A DNA stretch of 64,000 nt from an uncultured Bacteroidales bacterium (lineage in GTDB: Bacteria; Bacteroidota; Bacteroidia; Bacteroidales; FEN-979). Position 1 is the stretch's first letter. The number at the start of each line of letters is the position of its first letter. The translations under genes and the position numbers were made by a program. Shown here piece by piece: positions 9,323 to 16,851 of this stretch. The DNA is taken from assembly GCA_903926565.1 (NCBI GenBank), contig CAIYJU010000011.1:28355-92354 (forward strand), read 5' to 3'. The notes under the pieces are model-generated. The model ran no database searches and was not told where the DNA came from. It saw only the letters and a list, made by a program, of their open reading frames with translations.

Positions 9323-9949
9323 TTAATTAAATTTTTTAAAGTTCACTTTTCTTTTTTGCTTTTCATAATAGTCAATCCCGTTCTTATTGGCAATGCCGCG
9401 GATAAAATTGTCGAACATGACATCGAATAAGGTTTGAAACGAGAATTTATCTGCCGGGAAAAATTCCGGATTATGAAGGTCAATCAATCTCCTGATATAT
9501 AACCTTGCCACCAATTCAATGCTGAGATCATCACGATACATTCCCTGACTGATTCCCTTCTGGAGATTTATCTGTATCTTATTGTATATAAATTCGATAC
9601 GATCATCAATGTGTTTATGATAAATATCAGGATAATATTTTTTCAAATCAAAAGTCATCGACGGACTTACATCACGAAACCGATCACCAAGGTCACGGCT
9701 TACAATAAGCAGGATATCTATGGCATTGACACCTTCAAAATTATGATGATCAAAAATGATTTCAAAATTCTGGCGCTCGAGTTCCAGCAACTTTGAAACC
9801 AATTCAGTTTTGCTGACAATGTGCTGATAAAGCCGCTTTTTCGACATTCCGAGATCCCTGCAGATATCATCAACAGAAACACTTCTGACACCATATTTAT
9901 AAAAGAGTTCTCTGACTCTTTCCAGAATGTCAACCAATGCTTTATCCAT
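9323..9949 (-). CDS. TetR/AcrR-family regulator co-transcribed with tolC
   Basis: The N-terminal HTH (VSVDDICRDLGMSKKRLYQH) is typical of TetR proteins and the length is 208 residues. It shares clear similarity with the TetR at 2644-3267, so the two flank the efflux genes as paralogues. It is the first gene of a two-gene operon with tolC (5-bp gap), so it probably controls itself and tolC. Whether it also acts on the pump promoter is not visible. Confidence 0.9.
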   Translation of the reverse strand: MDKALVDILERVRELFYKYGVRSVSVDDICRDLGMSKKRLYQHIVSKTELVSKLLELERQNFEIIFDHHNFEGVNAIDILLIVSRDLGDRFRDVSPSMTFDLKKYYPDIYHKHIDDRIEFIYNKIQINLQKGISQGMYRDDLSIELVARLYIRRLIDLHNPEFFPADKFSFQTLFDVMFDNFIRGIANKNGIDYYEKQKRKVNFKKFN

Positions 9950-10017
9950 TTGCTCTTCTTAATTAATCATTTCCTGCCATCATCCCCACCATTCATGAGA
10001 AATTTTTGCCGGGGAGA

Positions 10018-10025
10018 CAAAGGTA
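10018..10025 (-). promoter_or_regulatory. Bacteroidota -7 element TACCTTTG of the tetR-tolC operon
   Basis: TACCTTTG on the minus strand fits TAnnTTTG and lies about 70 bp upstream of the tetR start. Possible -33 TTG triplets are 15 and 22 bp away, neither at the preferred spacing. Confidence 0.45.
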
Positions 10026-10081
10026 GGAATATTCCGAAAACAAGAAACAAAACAGAGGTAAAAAGTTTCTGGATATCCTGA

Positions 10082-11641
10082 TCAGTTAACGACCATCTTC
10101 CGCTTCAGCGCGACCTCATTGCTGGTAAGCGAAAAATAGTAAACCCCGGGAGAAAGTCCATATTCACGCGGATTGAACTCTTCAATATGCTTTCCAAATG
10201 ACATCAAAACATCTTTAACAATGGTTGCCACTTCATGTCCGTAAATATCATACACCTGCAGGCTGATATATGCGGGAGCAGGAAGTTTGAATGAAAAACA
10301 GGTGATGCCGCTTGCCGGGTTCGGATAGTTCTGTTCCAGGGAGAATGGCACTAACTGTTCCTTCTCCGGGCTGATTCCGGTGAAAATGCTGTCTACCAGT
10401 GCCGTCATTACACTCAGTGCAGCATTATCCAGACGGGTCCAAATCGGGCGGACAACGTTGTTGTATGCGGCAATGTTTGTGTAGTCGCCAAAAAACACCC
10501 CGGAATTGGGATTGAATGGAGTTTCACTTACTTTAAAGTTGATGAAATTTTCCCCGCCATCTTTCGAAACAGCCATGTAAACATCAGTAAGATTATCCTG
10601 GTAATTACGCCTGTCATAAAAAACAGCGTATATGTACCCTGTTTTCTGATCAATGGTCATCCATGTGAAAAACTGCTGATGTCCGGCAGGGTCGTCATTG
10701 ACCCTCTTCGGAGAAGACCATGTCGAGCCTCCATCAGTTGATTTAACCATCCAGATGTCTGTGTCATTCTCTCCATTCCGCTGATCCGACCAGTTGATGT
10801 AAATAGTTCCGCGGTGAGGTCCATTGCTTAAATCACAAAGGGTAACCGGCAGCCCATTGGCGCGGTAAATTCCGGGAACACCGAAATCCCAGCCTCCGGG
10901 GATGTCTGTGATAGTCAGATTGTCCATGGGCCAGGAATTGCCTCCGTCTGTGGATTTTGTGAACACCAGTCCCAACGGGCCCGCCCAGGAAACATAGATC
11001 TCCCCGTTTGGTCCCACAGCCGGAACTGCCCCCTCAACCGTATTGTCCATGTCGAGACAATCCCCTGCCCTTTGGTTAATCCGTTTGGTATTGCTCCAGG
11101 TCATCCCGCCATCCGGCGAACTGCTGAACAGGATATTAGAACTGTCTTGCGGAGCTGAACTGTTATATGTATCAAACTGTGTCCAGCAGGCGTATATAGC
11201 GTTGTTAATGGGATCAACAACCGCCCACTCCTTGTCCTGGTTTTTTGCTCCGTTCAACCCCATAAAAGAACCATTATTCCAAGTTTGTCCTCCATCGACC
11301 GACTTTTGGCATACAATCCTGTCGAGCCATTGCGGCCACGACGGAACAGAAAGATGAAAAAACAAGAAATTACCTGCGGTATCGGCAATCACGACAGGGT
11401 CTCCCCAAACTCCAAAGCTGGAGGTAAGCACTCCTGAATTCCAGGTTAACCCTCCATTCGAAGAATAATGGTAATTATCGGTATTTGACCCGGCAACCAT
11501 CTGGTTTGGATCTTTTGGATTGATACAAATAGAAGGCTCGTTCGGTTCATTGTCAACGGTGACGAGGATATTCGGGTACTGGGCATTCAGCCCTGATGAA
11601 ATTATGACCAGGAGCAGGATACAGAGGAGTTTTATTCTCAT
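10082..11641 (-). CDS. Secreted Asp-box (BNR repeat) protein with T9SS C-terminal domain
   Basis: After a signal peptide (MRIKLLCILLLVIISSGLNA) the protein has at least six Asp-box motifs (SSNGGLTWNSG, SVDGGQTWNNG, SPDGGMTWSN, STDGGNSW, STDGGSTWSS, SKDGGENF), which point to a sialidase-like beta propeller. The C-terminal 85 residues are a T9SS type A sorting domain (SLEQNYPNPASG, then GLSPGVYYFSL and RKMVV), so export to the cell surface or medium is expected. The Arg triad and other catalytic residues of true sialidases were not recognised, so the enzymatic role is open; many such propellers only bind. It is divergent from the M14 peptidase gene. Confidence 0.88.
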   Translation of the reverse strand: MRIKLLCILLLVIISSGLNAQYPNILVTVDNEPNEPSICINPKDPNQMVAGSNTDNYHYSSNGGLTWNSGVLTSSFGVWGDPVVIADTAGNFLFFHLSVPSWPQWLDRIVCQKSVDGGQTWNNGSFMGLNGAKNQDKEWAVVDPINNAIYACWTQFDTYNSSAPQDSSNILFSSSPDGGMTWSNTKRINQRAGDCLDMDNTVEGAVPAVGPNGEIYVSWAGPLGLVFTKSTDGGNSWPMDNLTITDIPGGWDFGVPGIYRANGLPVTLCDLSNGPHRGTIYINWSDQRNGENDTDIWMVKSTDGGSTWSSPKRVNDDPAGHQQFFTWMTIDQKTGYIYAVFYDRRNYQDNLTDVYMAVSKDGGENFINFKVSETPFNPNSGVFFGDYTNIAAYNNVVRPIWTRLDNAALSVMTALVDSIFTGISPEKEQLVPFSLEQNYPNPASGITCFSFKLPAPAYISLQVYDIYGHEVATIVKDVLMSFGKHIEEFNPREYGLSPGVYYFSLTSNEVALKRKMVVN

Positions 11642-11663
11642 TATGCCGGAAATTATTGTAAAA

Positions 11664-11671
11664 CAAAAATA
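11664..11671 (-). promoter_or_regulatory. Bacteroidota -7 element TATTTTTG of the Asp-box protein gene
   Basis: TATTTTTG on the minus strand fits TAnnTTTG and ends 22 bp before the start codon. No good -33 TTG at 17-19 bp was found. Confidence 0.5.
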
Positions 11672-11715
11672 GACAATAATGAGCCCTGAACAGCCTGAAG
11701 AACCAATTTTTTATG

Positions 11716-11723
11716 TATGTTTG
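11716..11723 (+). promoter_or_regulatory. Bacteroidota -7 element TATGTTTG of the M14 peptidase gene
   Basis: TATGTTTG fits TAnnTTTG. It lies downstream of the ORF-track start (11679) and 21 bp before the ATG at 11745, which is one reason to prefer the later start. Confidence 0.5.
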
Positions 11724-11744
11724 ACCGCTAAGTCAAATTTTATT

Positions 11745-13529
11745 ATGAAAAGATTTTACATGTTCATCCCTGCAATGCTGTGCATCCAGTTCGCAATGGC
11801 GCAAACCACAGATTGGCAAACTTATTATGAAAAATCCGGGAAGATTGAAACACCAGGGTACCAGGAAACAATTGACTATTGCAATCAGCTTGCGTCAGGA
11901 TCAAAGATGATCACCTTTACCTCTTTTGGCAAAAGTGCTCAGGGCAGGGAACTTCCTTTGCTGATCCTTGACAGGGAGGGCCTGAGTAATCCGCAGGCTA
12001 TTCACGCTTCCGGCCGGACAATTGTACTCATTCAGGCATGCATCCATGCCGGCGAGTGCGAGGGAAAAGATGCCGGATTGATGCTTTTCAGGGATTTGGC
12101 TGTTAAAAATATCAATTCCAAAATATTGAAAAACGTGTCCATCCTCTTTATACCTATTTTTAACACGGATGGTCATGAACGATTCGGTCCGTTCAACCGC
12201 ATCAACCAGAATGGACCAAAAGAGATGGGTTGGCGAACCACTGCCAATAATCTCAACCTCAACCGTGATTACCTGAAGGCCGACTCCCCTGAAATGCAGG
12301 CCTGGTTAAGGATGTTCGACAAATGGATGCCCGGTTTCTTTATAGATTCGCATACCACCGACGGGGCAGATTACCAGTACGTCCTTACTTATCTGATGGA
12401 AATTTATGGCGACATGGATGCGGGTTTGACTGGCTGGACAAAGAACACCTTTGTTCAGCAACTGGAGACACATCTGAATGCTGGCGGATACCCGGTATTC
12501 CCCTATGTTGGATTCCGCAACTGGCATGATCCGCGCAGCGGTCTTATTACGGAAGTTGCGCCACCCATGCTTTCCCAGGGTTATACCGCCCTCAGGAACA
12601 GGCCGGGTCTTCTGATCGAAACACACATGCTCAAACCATATCCTCTGCGGGTAAATGCTACGTATGAATGCATGCTAGCCACACTTGAGATCCTTAGCAA
12701 CGAGTCGAAAAACCTGAACTCACTGATATTTAAAGCAGATCAGTTTGTCTGCAGTGATTCCTTTTTAAACACTCCCTTCCCTCTCCGGTTTGAAACCAGT
12801 TTGAAAGACAGTGCCATGGTCAGCTTCCTCGGGGTGGAATACAATAATGTCAAAAGTGATCTGAGCGGAGGCGACTGGTTTCAGTACAGCAAAATTCCGG
12901 CAACACTGAACATCCCCTATTTTTCCACTGCCAACCCGTCTGTGTCTGTTAAGCTGCCTTACGCTTATATCATTCCGGCAGAGTGGACCACCGTGATTGA
13001 CCGATTAAAAACACATGGAATCAAGGTTTCAGAACTTCCCAGGACCACCAAAATAAAGGTCAAAACCTGCCGTTTCAAAAATCCAAAATGGCAGCAGAAT
13101 CCTTATGAAGGACGTCATCCAATGACAAATATCGAATTCGACGATATTGAAGAGACCCGCTCCTACTCTGCCGGCTCTGTCGTGGTTGAAGTAATGCAGC
13201 AGGCCGGGCGCATCATTCCTCACATTTTGGAGCCAAACGGCAACGGATCTTTTGTGTATTGGGGATTCTTCGATGCCACCTTTGAGCAGAAAGAGTATGG
13301 AGAGTCTTATGTAATTGAGACAATGGCCAGAGATATGCTGGCCCGGGATCCGGCATTAAAACAGGAATTTGAGTTGAAGAAAGCCGGGGATACTGCTTTT
13401 GCAAAAAACCCTCAACTGATCCTTAACTGGTTTTACAACAAATCACCCTATTTTGACAACCGAAAAGGAATCTATCCGATAGGCAAAATATTCGATCTGA
13501 AAGTACTTGAATCGATCAGATCAGAATGA
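11745..13529 (+). CDS. Secreted M14-family zinc carboxypeptidase-like protein
   Basis: I chose the ATG at 11745 because it gives a clean signal peptide (MKRFYMFIPAMLCIQFAMAQ) and lies after a promoter element; the track start adds 22 residues of non-signal sequence. The M14 zinc-binding pair HxxE is seen in CIHAGECEGKDAG, and the third zinc histidine fits FFIDSHTTDGADYQY. The Arg/Asn substrate-binding region is likely NNLNLNRDYLKA. About 594 residues, much longer than a bare catalytic domain, with a C-terminal part of unknown role (about residues 340-594). It should trim peptides outside the cytoplasm. The gene converges on the selenium operon, with 14 bp of overlap at the stops. Confidence 0.88.
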   Translation: MKRFYMFIPAMLCIQFAMAQTTDWQTYYEKSGKIETPGYQETIDYCNQLASGSKMITFTSFGKSAQGRELPLLILDREGLSNPQAIHASGRTIVLIQACIHAGECEGKDAGLMLFRDLAVKNINSKILKNVSILFIPIFNTDGHERFGPFNRINQNGPKEMGWRTTANNLNLNRDYLKADSPEMQAWLRMFDKWMPGFFIDSHTTDGADYQYVLTYLMEIYGDMDAGLTGWTKNTFVQQLETHLNAGGYPVFPYVGFRNWHDPRSGLITEVAPPMLSQGYTALRNRPGLLIETHMLKPYPLRVNATYECMLATLEILSNESKNLNSLIFKADQFVCSDSFLNTPFPLRFETSLKDSAMVSFLGVEYNNVKSDLSGGDWFQYSKIPATLNIPYFSTANPSVSVKLPYAYIIPAEWTTVIDRLKTHGIKVSELPRTTKIKVKTCRFKNPKWQQNPYEGRHPMTNIEFDDIEETRSYSAGSVVVEVMQQAGRIIPHILEPNGNGSFVYWGFFDATFEQKEYGESYVIETMARDMLARDPALKQEFELKKAGDTAFAKNPQLILNWFYNKSPYFDNRKGIYPIGKIFDLKVLESIRSE

Positions 13530-15720
13530 GTGGTTCTCCATTTTCGATTCTGCCAATAATGGCTGCAACCGTATTGCCGGCATCATGAAGACGGTTTACA
13601 AATTCCGATGCCTGTTCCGCTGGCATTGAAACAAGCAATCCACCTGATGTTTGGGCATCTGCAAGGATGAATTTCAACAGCTCCGGCGTGTTTTCACTCC
13701 ATTTAACAAATTTCCCGGCATACTCCAGGTTGTTTCGGGTCCCTCCGGGAATAGCCCCTGCCGCCGCATACTCCCAGGCAGCGTCAAAGACAGGGATCTG
13801 ATCCGACAATAAAACAGCCTGCACCCCGGCCCCGCAAACCATCTCCTTTAAATGCCCCAGCAATCCAAACCCGGTGACATCGGTACATGCGTTCACTGAA
13901 AATTCAACCATGATTTCTGCTGCTGTCTTGTTCAGCTCAGCCATTACATGCATTACCAGGTCAATGGATACAGAATCAGCCAGACCCCGCTTGATGGCAG
14001 TGGTTATGATGCCGGTGCCAAGAGGTTTGGTCAGGATCAGCACATCGCCCGGTTTGGCCGTGGAATTCCTCAGAATTTTTCCCGGATGAACCACACCTGT
14101 CACGACCAGGCCGAATTTTGGTTCACTGTCTTCAATACTATGCCCCCCGATAACCTGAATACCCGCCTCTGCAACTTTATCATTCGCCCCCTTCAGAATT
14201 TGCTGCAACACTTCGATGGGTAATTTCCTGTCGGGAAAGCCTACAATGCTGAGCGCAAAAAGCGGTTTCCCTCCCATGGCATATACGTCACTTAAGGCAT
14301 TTGCTGCTGAGATTGCTCCATACATGTAAGGATCATCCACAACGGGAGGTATAAAATCCACGGTTTGAACGATTGCGGTATGCTCATCGATCATATAAAC
14401 TGCTGCATCATCTGCAGTTTCATGGCCGACAAGAATTGCAGGATTATTTTTGCCCGGAATCTCCTTTAAGATCTTTTCCAGCAGCTGGGGCCTGATCTTA
14501 CATGCACATCCGAGGGCATGGGTATATTCTGTCAGGCGGAAATCCGATTTTGCATTTTGCTGTCTGCTGTCTGAATTTTGAATTCCCCCTTTCAGCCTCC
14601 GATACGCTTCAACAATAATGGGTATTGTACGTTCGATTTCCTCCGTTGTGGTCATCCTTCCAACTGAAAAACGGACGGTTCCGATGGCAAAATCCCTGGG
14701 AACATGCATCGCGGAAAGCACACCCGACAGTTCGGCCTGATCTGCATGACATGCAGCGCCAGCAGATGCAGCCACACCTTTTATCTCATCCAGCAATGCG
14801 GAGGCTTCAACTCCGGGAAATCCCAGGCTCAGGGTATTTGGCAATCTCAGGCTGGTGTGTCCATTCAGGCGAACTTCAGGTATCTCAAGGCGGATGCCTT
14901 CATGCAACCGATCACGCAGGTCACCCATGGCATTGAAAGAAGCTGCGTTTAACAGTTGCTGTGCCACCTCTGCTGCTTTTCCCAATCCGACGATTTCAAG
15001 GACGTTTTCAGTTCCGGCGCGAAGGTTTGATTCATGGTCTGCGCCATGCATCAACTTCTCCAGTTTCACTCCTCTTCGGATATATAGGGCACCGACTCCT
15101 TTCGGAGCATACAATTTATGGCCGGCAACAGAAAGCAGATCAACATGAAGCTGCTCCACATCAACAGGGATTTTCCCAACCGACTGTGCCGCATCCGAAT
15201 GAAAAAGAATCCCATGGGCCCTGGCAATTTTGCCAATTGCCTCAACAGGCTGAACCGAACCAGTTTCATTGTTTGCGTGCATGACCGTGATCAAAATTGT
15301 TCCCGGGGTTATTGCAGAGCGGATATCTTCCGGATCAACAACTCCTGATTCATCTACAGGTATTAGTGTAATTTCAAAGCCGTTTTTTTCCAGGTACGTA
15401 CAAACTTCTCCAACGGCAGGGTGTTCAATGCAGGAGGTAATGATATGGTTTCCTTTTGACTTGTTGGCCAGCGCTACCCCTTTGATAGCGAAATTATTTG
15501 ATTCCGTCCCCCCGCTCGTAAAAACGATTTCGTCAGACCTGGCATTCAGCAGGGAAGCAACCTGCCTGCGGGCGTTTTCAACAGCAATTTTTGATTGTAC
15601 TCCATAGCTGTGAATGCTGGACGGATTCCCGTAATGCTGCTCAAGAAACGGGCGAATAGCTTCAACTACACGTGGATCAACCGGTGTTGTGGCATTATAA
15701 TCAAGGTATATCGTTTCCAT
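13516..15720 (-). CDS. selD: Fused cysteine desulfurase (NifS-like) and selenophosphate synthase (SelD)
   Basis: Residues 1-375 are a PLP-dependent cysteine desulfurase: PLP lysine K202 in SVAGHKLYAPKG and active-site Cys324 in SAGAACHAD. A short polar linker (GGIQNSDSRQQNAKSD) leads to SelD from about residue 395, with the catalytic pair Cys405/Lys408 in GCACKI (E. coli Cys17/Lys20), DDAAVY, and the Gly-rich core TGFGLLGHLKEM. The first half should free selenium from selenocysteine or sulfur from cysteine, and the second makes selenophosphate from selenide and ATP. I chose METIYLDYNATTP at 15720 over the longer ORF start. It overlaps the end of selU by 20 bp, its likely customer. The SelD key residue is Cys, not Sec. 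Confidence 0.95.
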   Translation of the reverse strand: METIYLDYNATTPVDPRVVEAIRPFLEQHYGNPSSIHSYGVQSKIAVENARRQVASLLNARSDEIVFTSGGTESNNFAIKGVALANKSKGNHIITSCIEHPAVGEVCTYLEKNGFEITLIPVDESGVVDPEDIRSAITPGTILITVMHANNETGSVQPVEAIGKIARAHGILFHSDAAQSVGKIPVDVEQLHVDLLSVAGHKLYAPKGVGALYIRRGVKLEKLMHGADHESNLRAGTENVLEIVGLGKAAEVAQQLLNAASFNAMGDLRDRLHEGIRLEIPEVRLNGHTSLRLPNTLSLGFPGVEASALLDEIKGVAASAGAACHADQAELSGVLSAMHVPRDFAIGTVRFSVGRMTTTEEIERTIPIIVEAYRRLKGGIQNSDSRQQNAKSDFRLTEYTHALGCACKIRPQLLEKILKEIPGKNNPAILVGHETADDAAVYMIDEHTAIVQTVDFIPPVVDDPYMYGAISAANALSDVYAMGGKPLFALSIVGFPDRKLPIEVLQQILKGANDKVAEAGIQVIGGHSIEDSEPKFGLVVTGVVHPGKILRNSTAKPGDVLILTKPLGTGIITTAIKRGLADSVSIDLVMHVMAELNKTAAEIMVEFSVNACTDVTGFGLLGHLKEMVCGAGVQAVLLSDQIPVFDAAWEYAAAGAIPGGTRNNLEYAGKFVKWSENTPELLKFILADAQTSGGLLVSMPAEQASEFVNRLHDAGNTVAAIIGRIENGEPLILI

Positions 15721-16750
15721 ACTCGCAGTATTTATAAGCAAATTCAATGATTCGTCCGGCTTCTTCAACCAGGTTCTCCCCGAAAATGGGAAACTCATGT
15801 ATTTTTTTACTCTTTCTTCTGGCCATCGAAAAGAGGTATGCCTTGTCGTAATAAGAGAGTGCGATCGCGGCTACCTCTGCAAATCGTTTGTTCTCCAGGG
15901 CCGAAAGCGCTTCTTTGGTCCTGCTGCCACCCAACCGTTCTCCTATCCTGGTGATCGCATCAGCCAGCGACTGAGGATCAAATCCGGCATACTCACGAAC
16001 CATGCGGTTAATACGAACCGTGATATCCATTTCAATTTTTATCAGCATACCATTGCTGATGTGCTCAACTGTCGGATCAGGCAGCGTAACCCGGCCAATC
16101 ATCCTGCTTTCGTCTTCCACCCATACCAATCCGGAGAGGTCAAGTTCCGACCACCTTGAGTACAGACTATTTTCAAATTGTTCGTTGGACGGTTGAGGCG
16201 GTTGTCCCAATGCACCGAAAACAGAGCCTTTATGGCTGGCCAGCCCTTCAAGGTCAATTACCTGTTCTCCCTTTTCTTTAATTGCATGGAGCAGGTCTGT
16301 TTTCCCGCTCCCGGTAAATCCGCCTAAAACGACAATATTTGCCTTCGCAGAAAGGCTCTCGCGGATAAATCTCCTGTATGCCTTATAACCACCATTTAAC
16401 AATTCTACATCATAACCTGCTTTATTGAAAACTTCAGCCATCATTGCACTGCGCAAACCACCCCTCCAGCAATGAAGCAAAATATTTCCCGGCACAGCTA
16501 TCTTTCGCAGAGTTTTGAGATACCAACCGGTTTTAGACAATCCGAAATCCAATCCTTTCTGTATGGCATCTTCTCTTCCGGACTGAACATATAAAGTTCC
16601 GACCACAGCCCGCTCGGCATCGGTGAAAAGCGGGATATTACATGCCCCGGGGATGTGACCCTGGGCAAATTCTCCCGGCGACCGGACATCAATAACAGGA
16701 AATTGTTTCACCTTATTCAGAAACTGCGGTGGGTCAATGGGTCGGATCAT
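15701..16750 (-). CDS. selU: tRNA 2-selenouridine synthase SelU (MnmH)
   Basis: SelU replaces sulfur by selenium in the wobble 2-thiouridine of tRNA-Lys, -Glu and -Gln, using selenophosphate. The N-terminal rhodanese domain (residues 1-125) has FPVIDVRSPGEFAQGHIPGA and the catalytic loop HCWRGGLRSAMM. A P-loop (GGFTGSGKTDLLHAI) follows at about residue 140. About 349 residues, normal for the family. I chose MIRPIDPPQF at 16750 because the candidate promoter at 16772-16779 lies inside the longer ORF. It overlaps the downstream NifS-SelD gene by 20 bp, so donor and user enzymes are coupled. Confidence 0.95.
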   Translation of the reverse strand: MIRPIDPPQFLNKVKQFPVIDVRSPGEFAQGHIPGACNIPLFTDAERAVVGTLYVQSGREDAIQKGLDFGLSKTGWYLKTLRKIAVPGNILLHCWRGGLRSAMMAEVFNKAGYDVELLNGGYKAYRRFIRESLSAKANIVVLGGFTGSGKTDLLHAIKEKGEQVIDLEGLASHKGSVFGALGQPPQPSNEQFENSLYSRWSELDLSGLVWVEDESRMIGRVTLPDPTVEHISNGMLIKIEMDITVRINRMVREYAGFDPQSLADAITRIGERLGGSRTKEALSALENKRFAEVAAIALSYYDKAYLFSMARRKSKKIHEFPIFGENLVEEAGRIIEFAYKYCEYGNDIP

Positions 16751-16771
16751 CGTACGGCATGGAGTATGCGT

Positions 16772-16779
16772 CAAATTTA
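16772..16779 (-). promoter_or_regulatory. Bacteroidota -7 element TAAATTTG of the selU-selD operon
   Basis: TAAATTTG on the minus strand, with a TTG 20 bp upstream (16800-16802) as a possible -33. It lies 21 bp before the chosen selU start. It shares a short intergenic region with the purF promoter facing the other way. Confidence 0.55.
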
Positions 16780-16820
16780 GAGTGGTTTTCTCATCTAAAC
16801 AAGGGATCATTAATAATTTA

Positions 16821-16828
16821 TACCTTTG
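16821..16828 (+). promoter_or_regulatory. Bacteroidota -7 element TACCTTTG of purF
   Basis: TACCTTTG fits TAnnTTTG and ends 23 bp before the ATG at 16852. It falls inside the extended ORF-track frame, which supports the later start for purF. No clear -33 TTG. Confidence 0.55.
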
Positions 16829-16851
16829 CAGTCCAAATAAAACTCATTCCA

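Noticed and set aside
10082-11641. Assigning sialidase activity to the Asp-box protein
   Set aside because: Asp boxes are structural. The arginine triad and the catalytic Tyr/Glu pair could not be identified.
13516-16750. Selenocysteine (UGA) in the SelD active site
   Set aside because: The active-site position reads Cys (GCACKI) and the frame is uninterrupted, so no recoding is needed.
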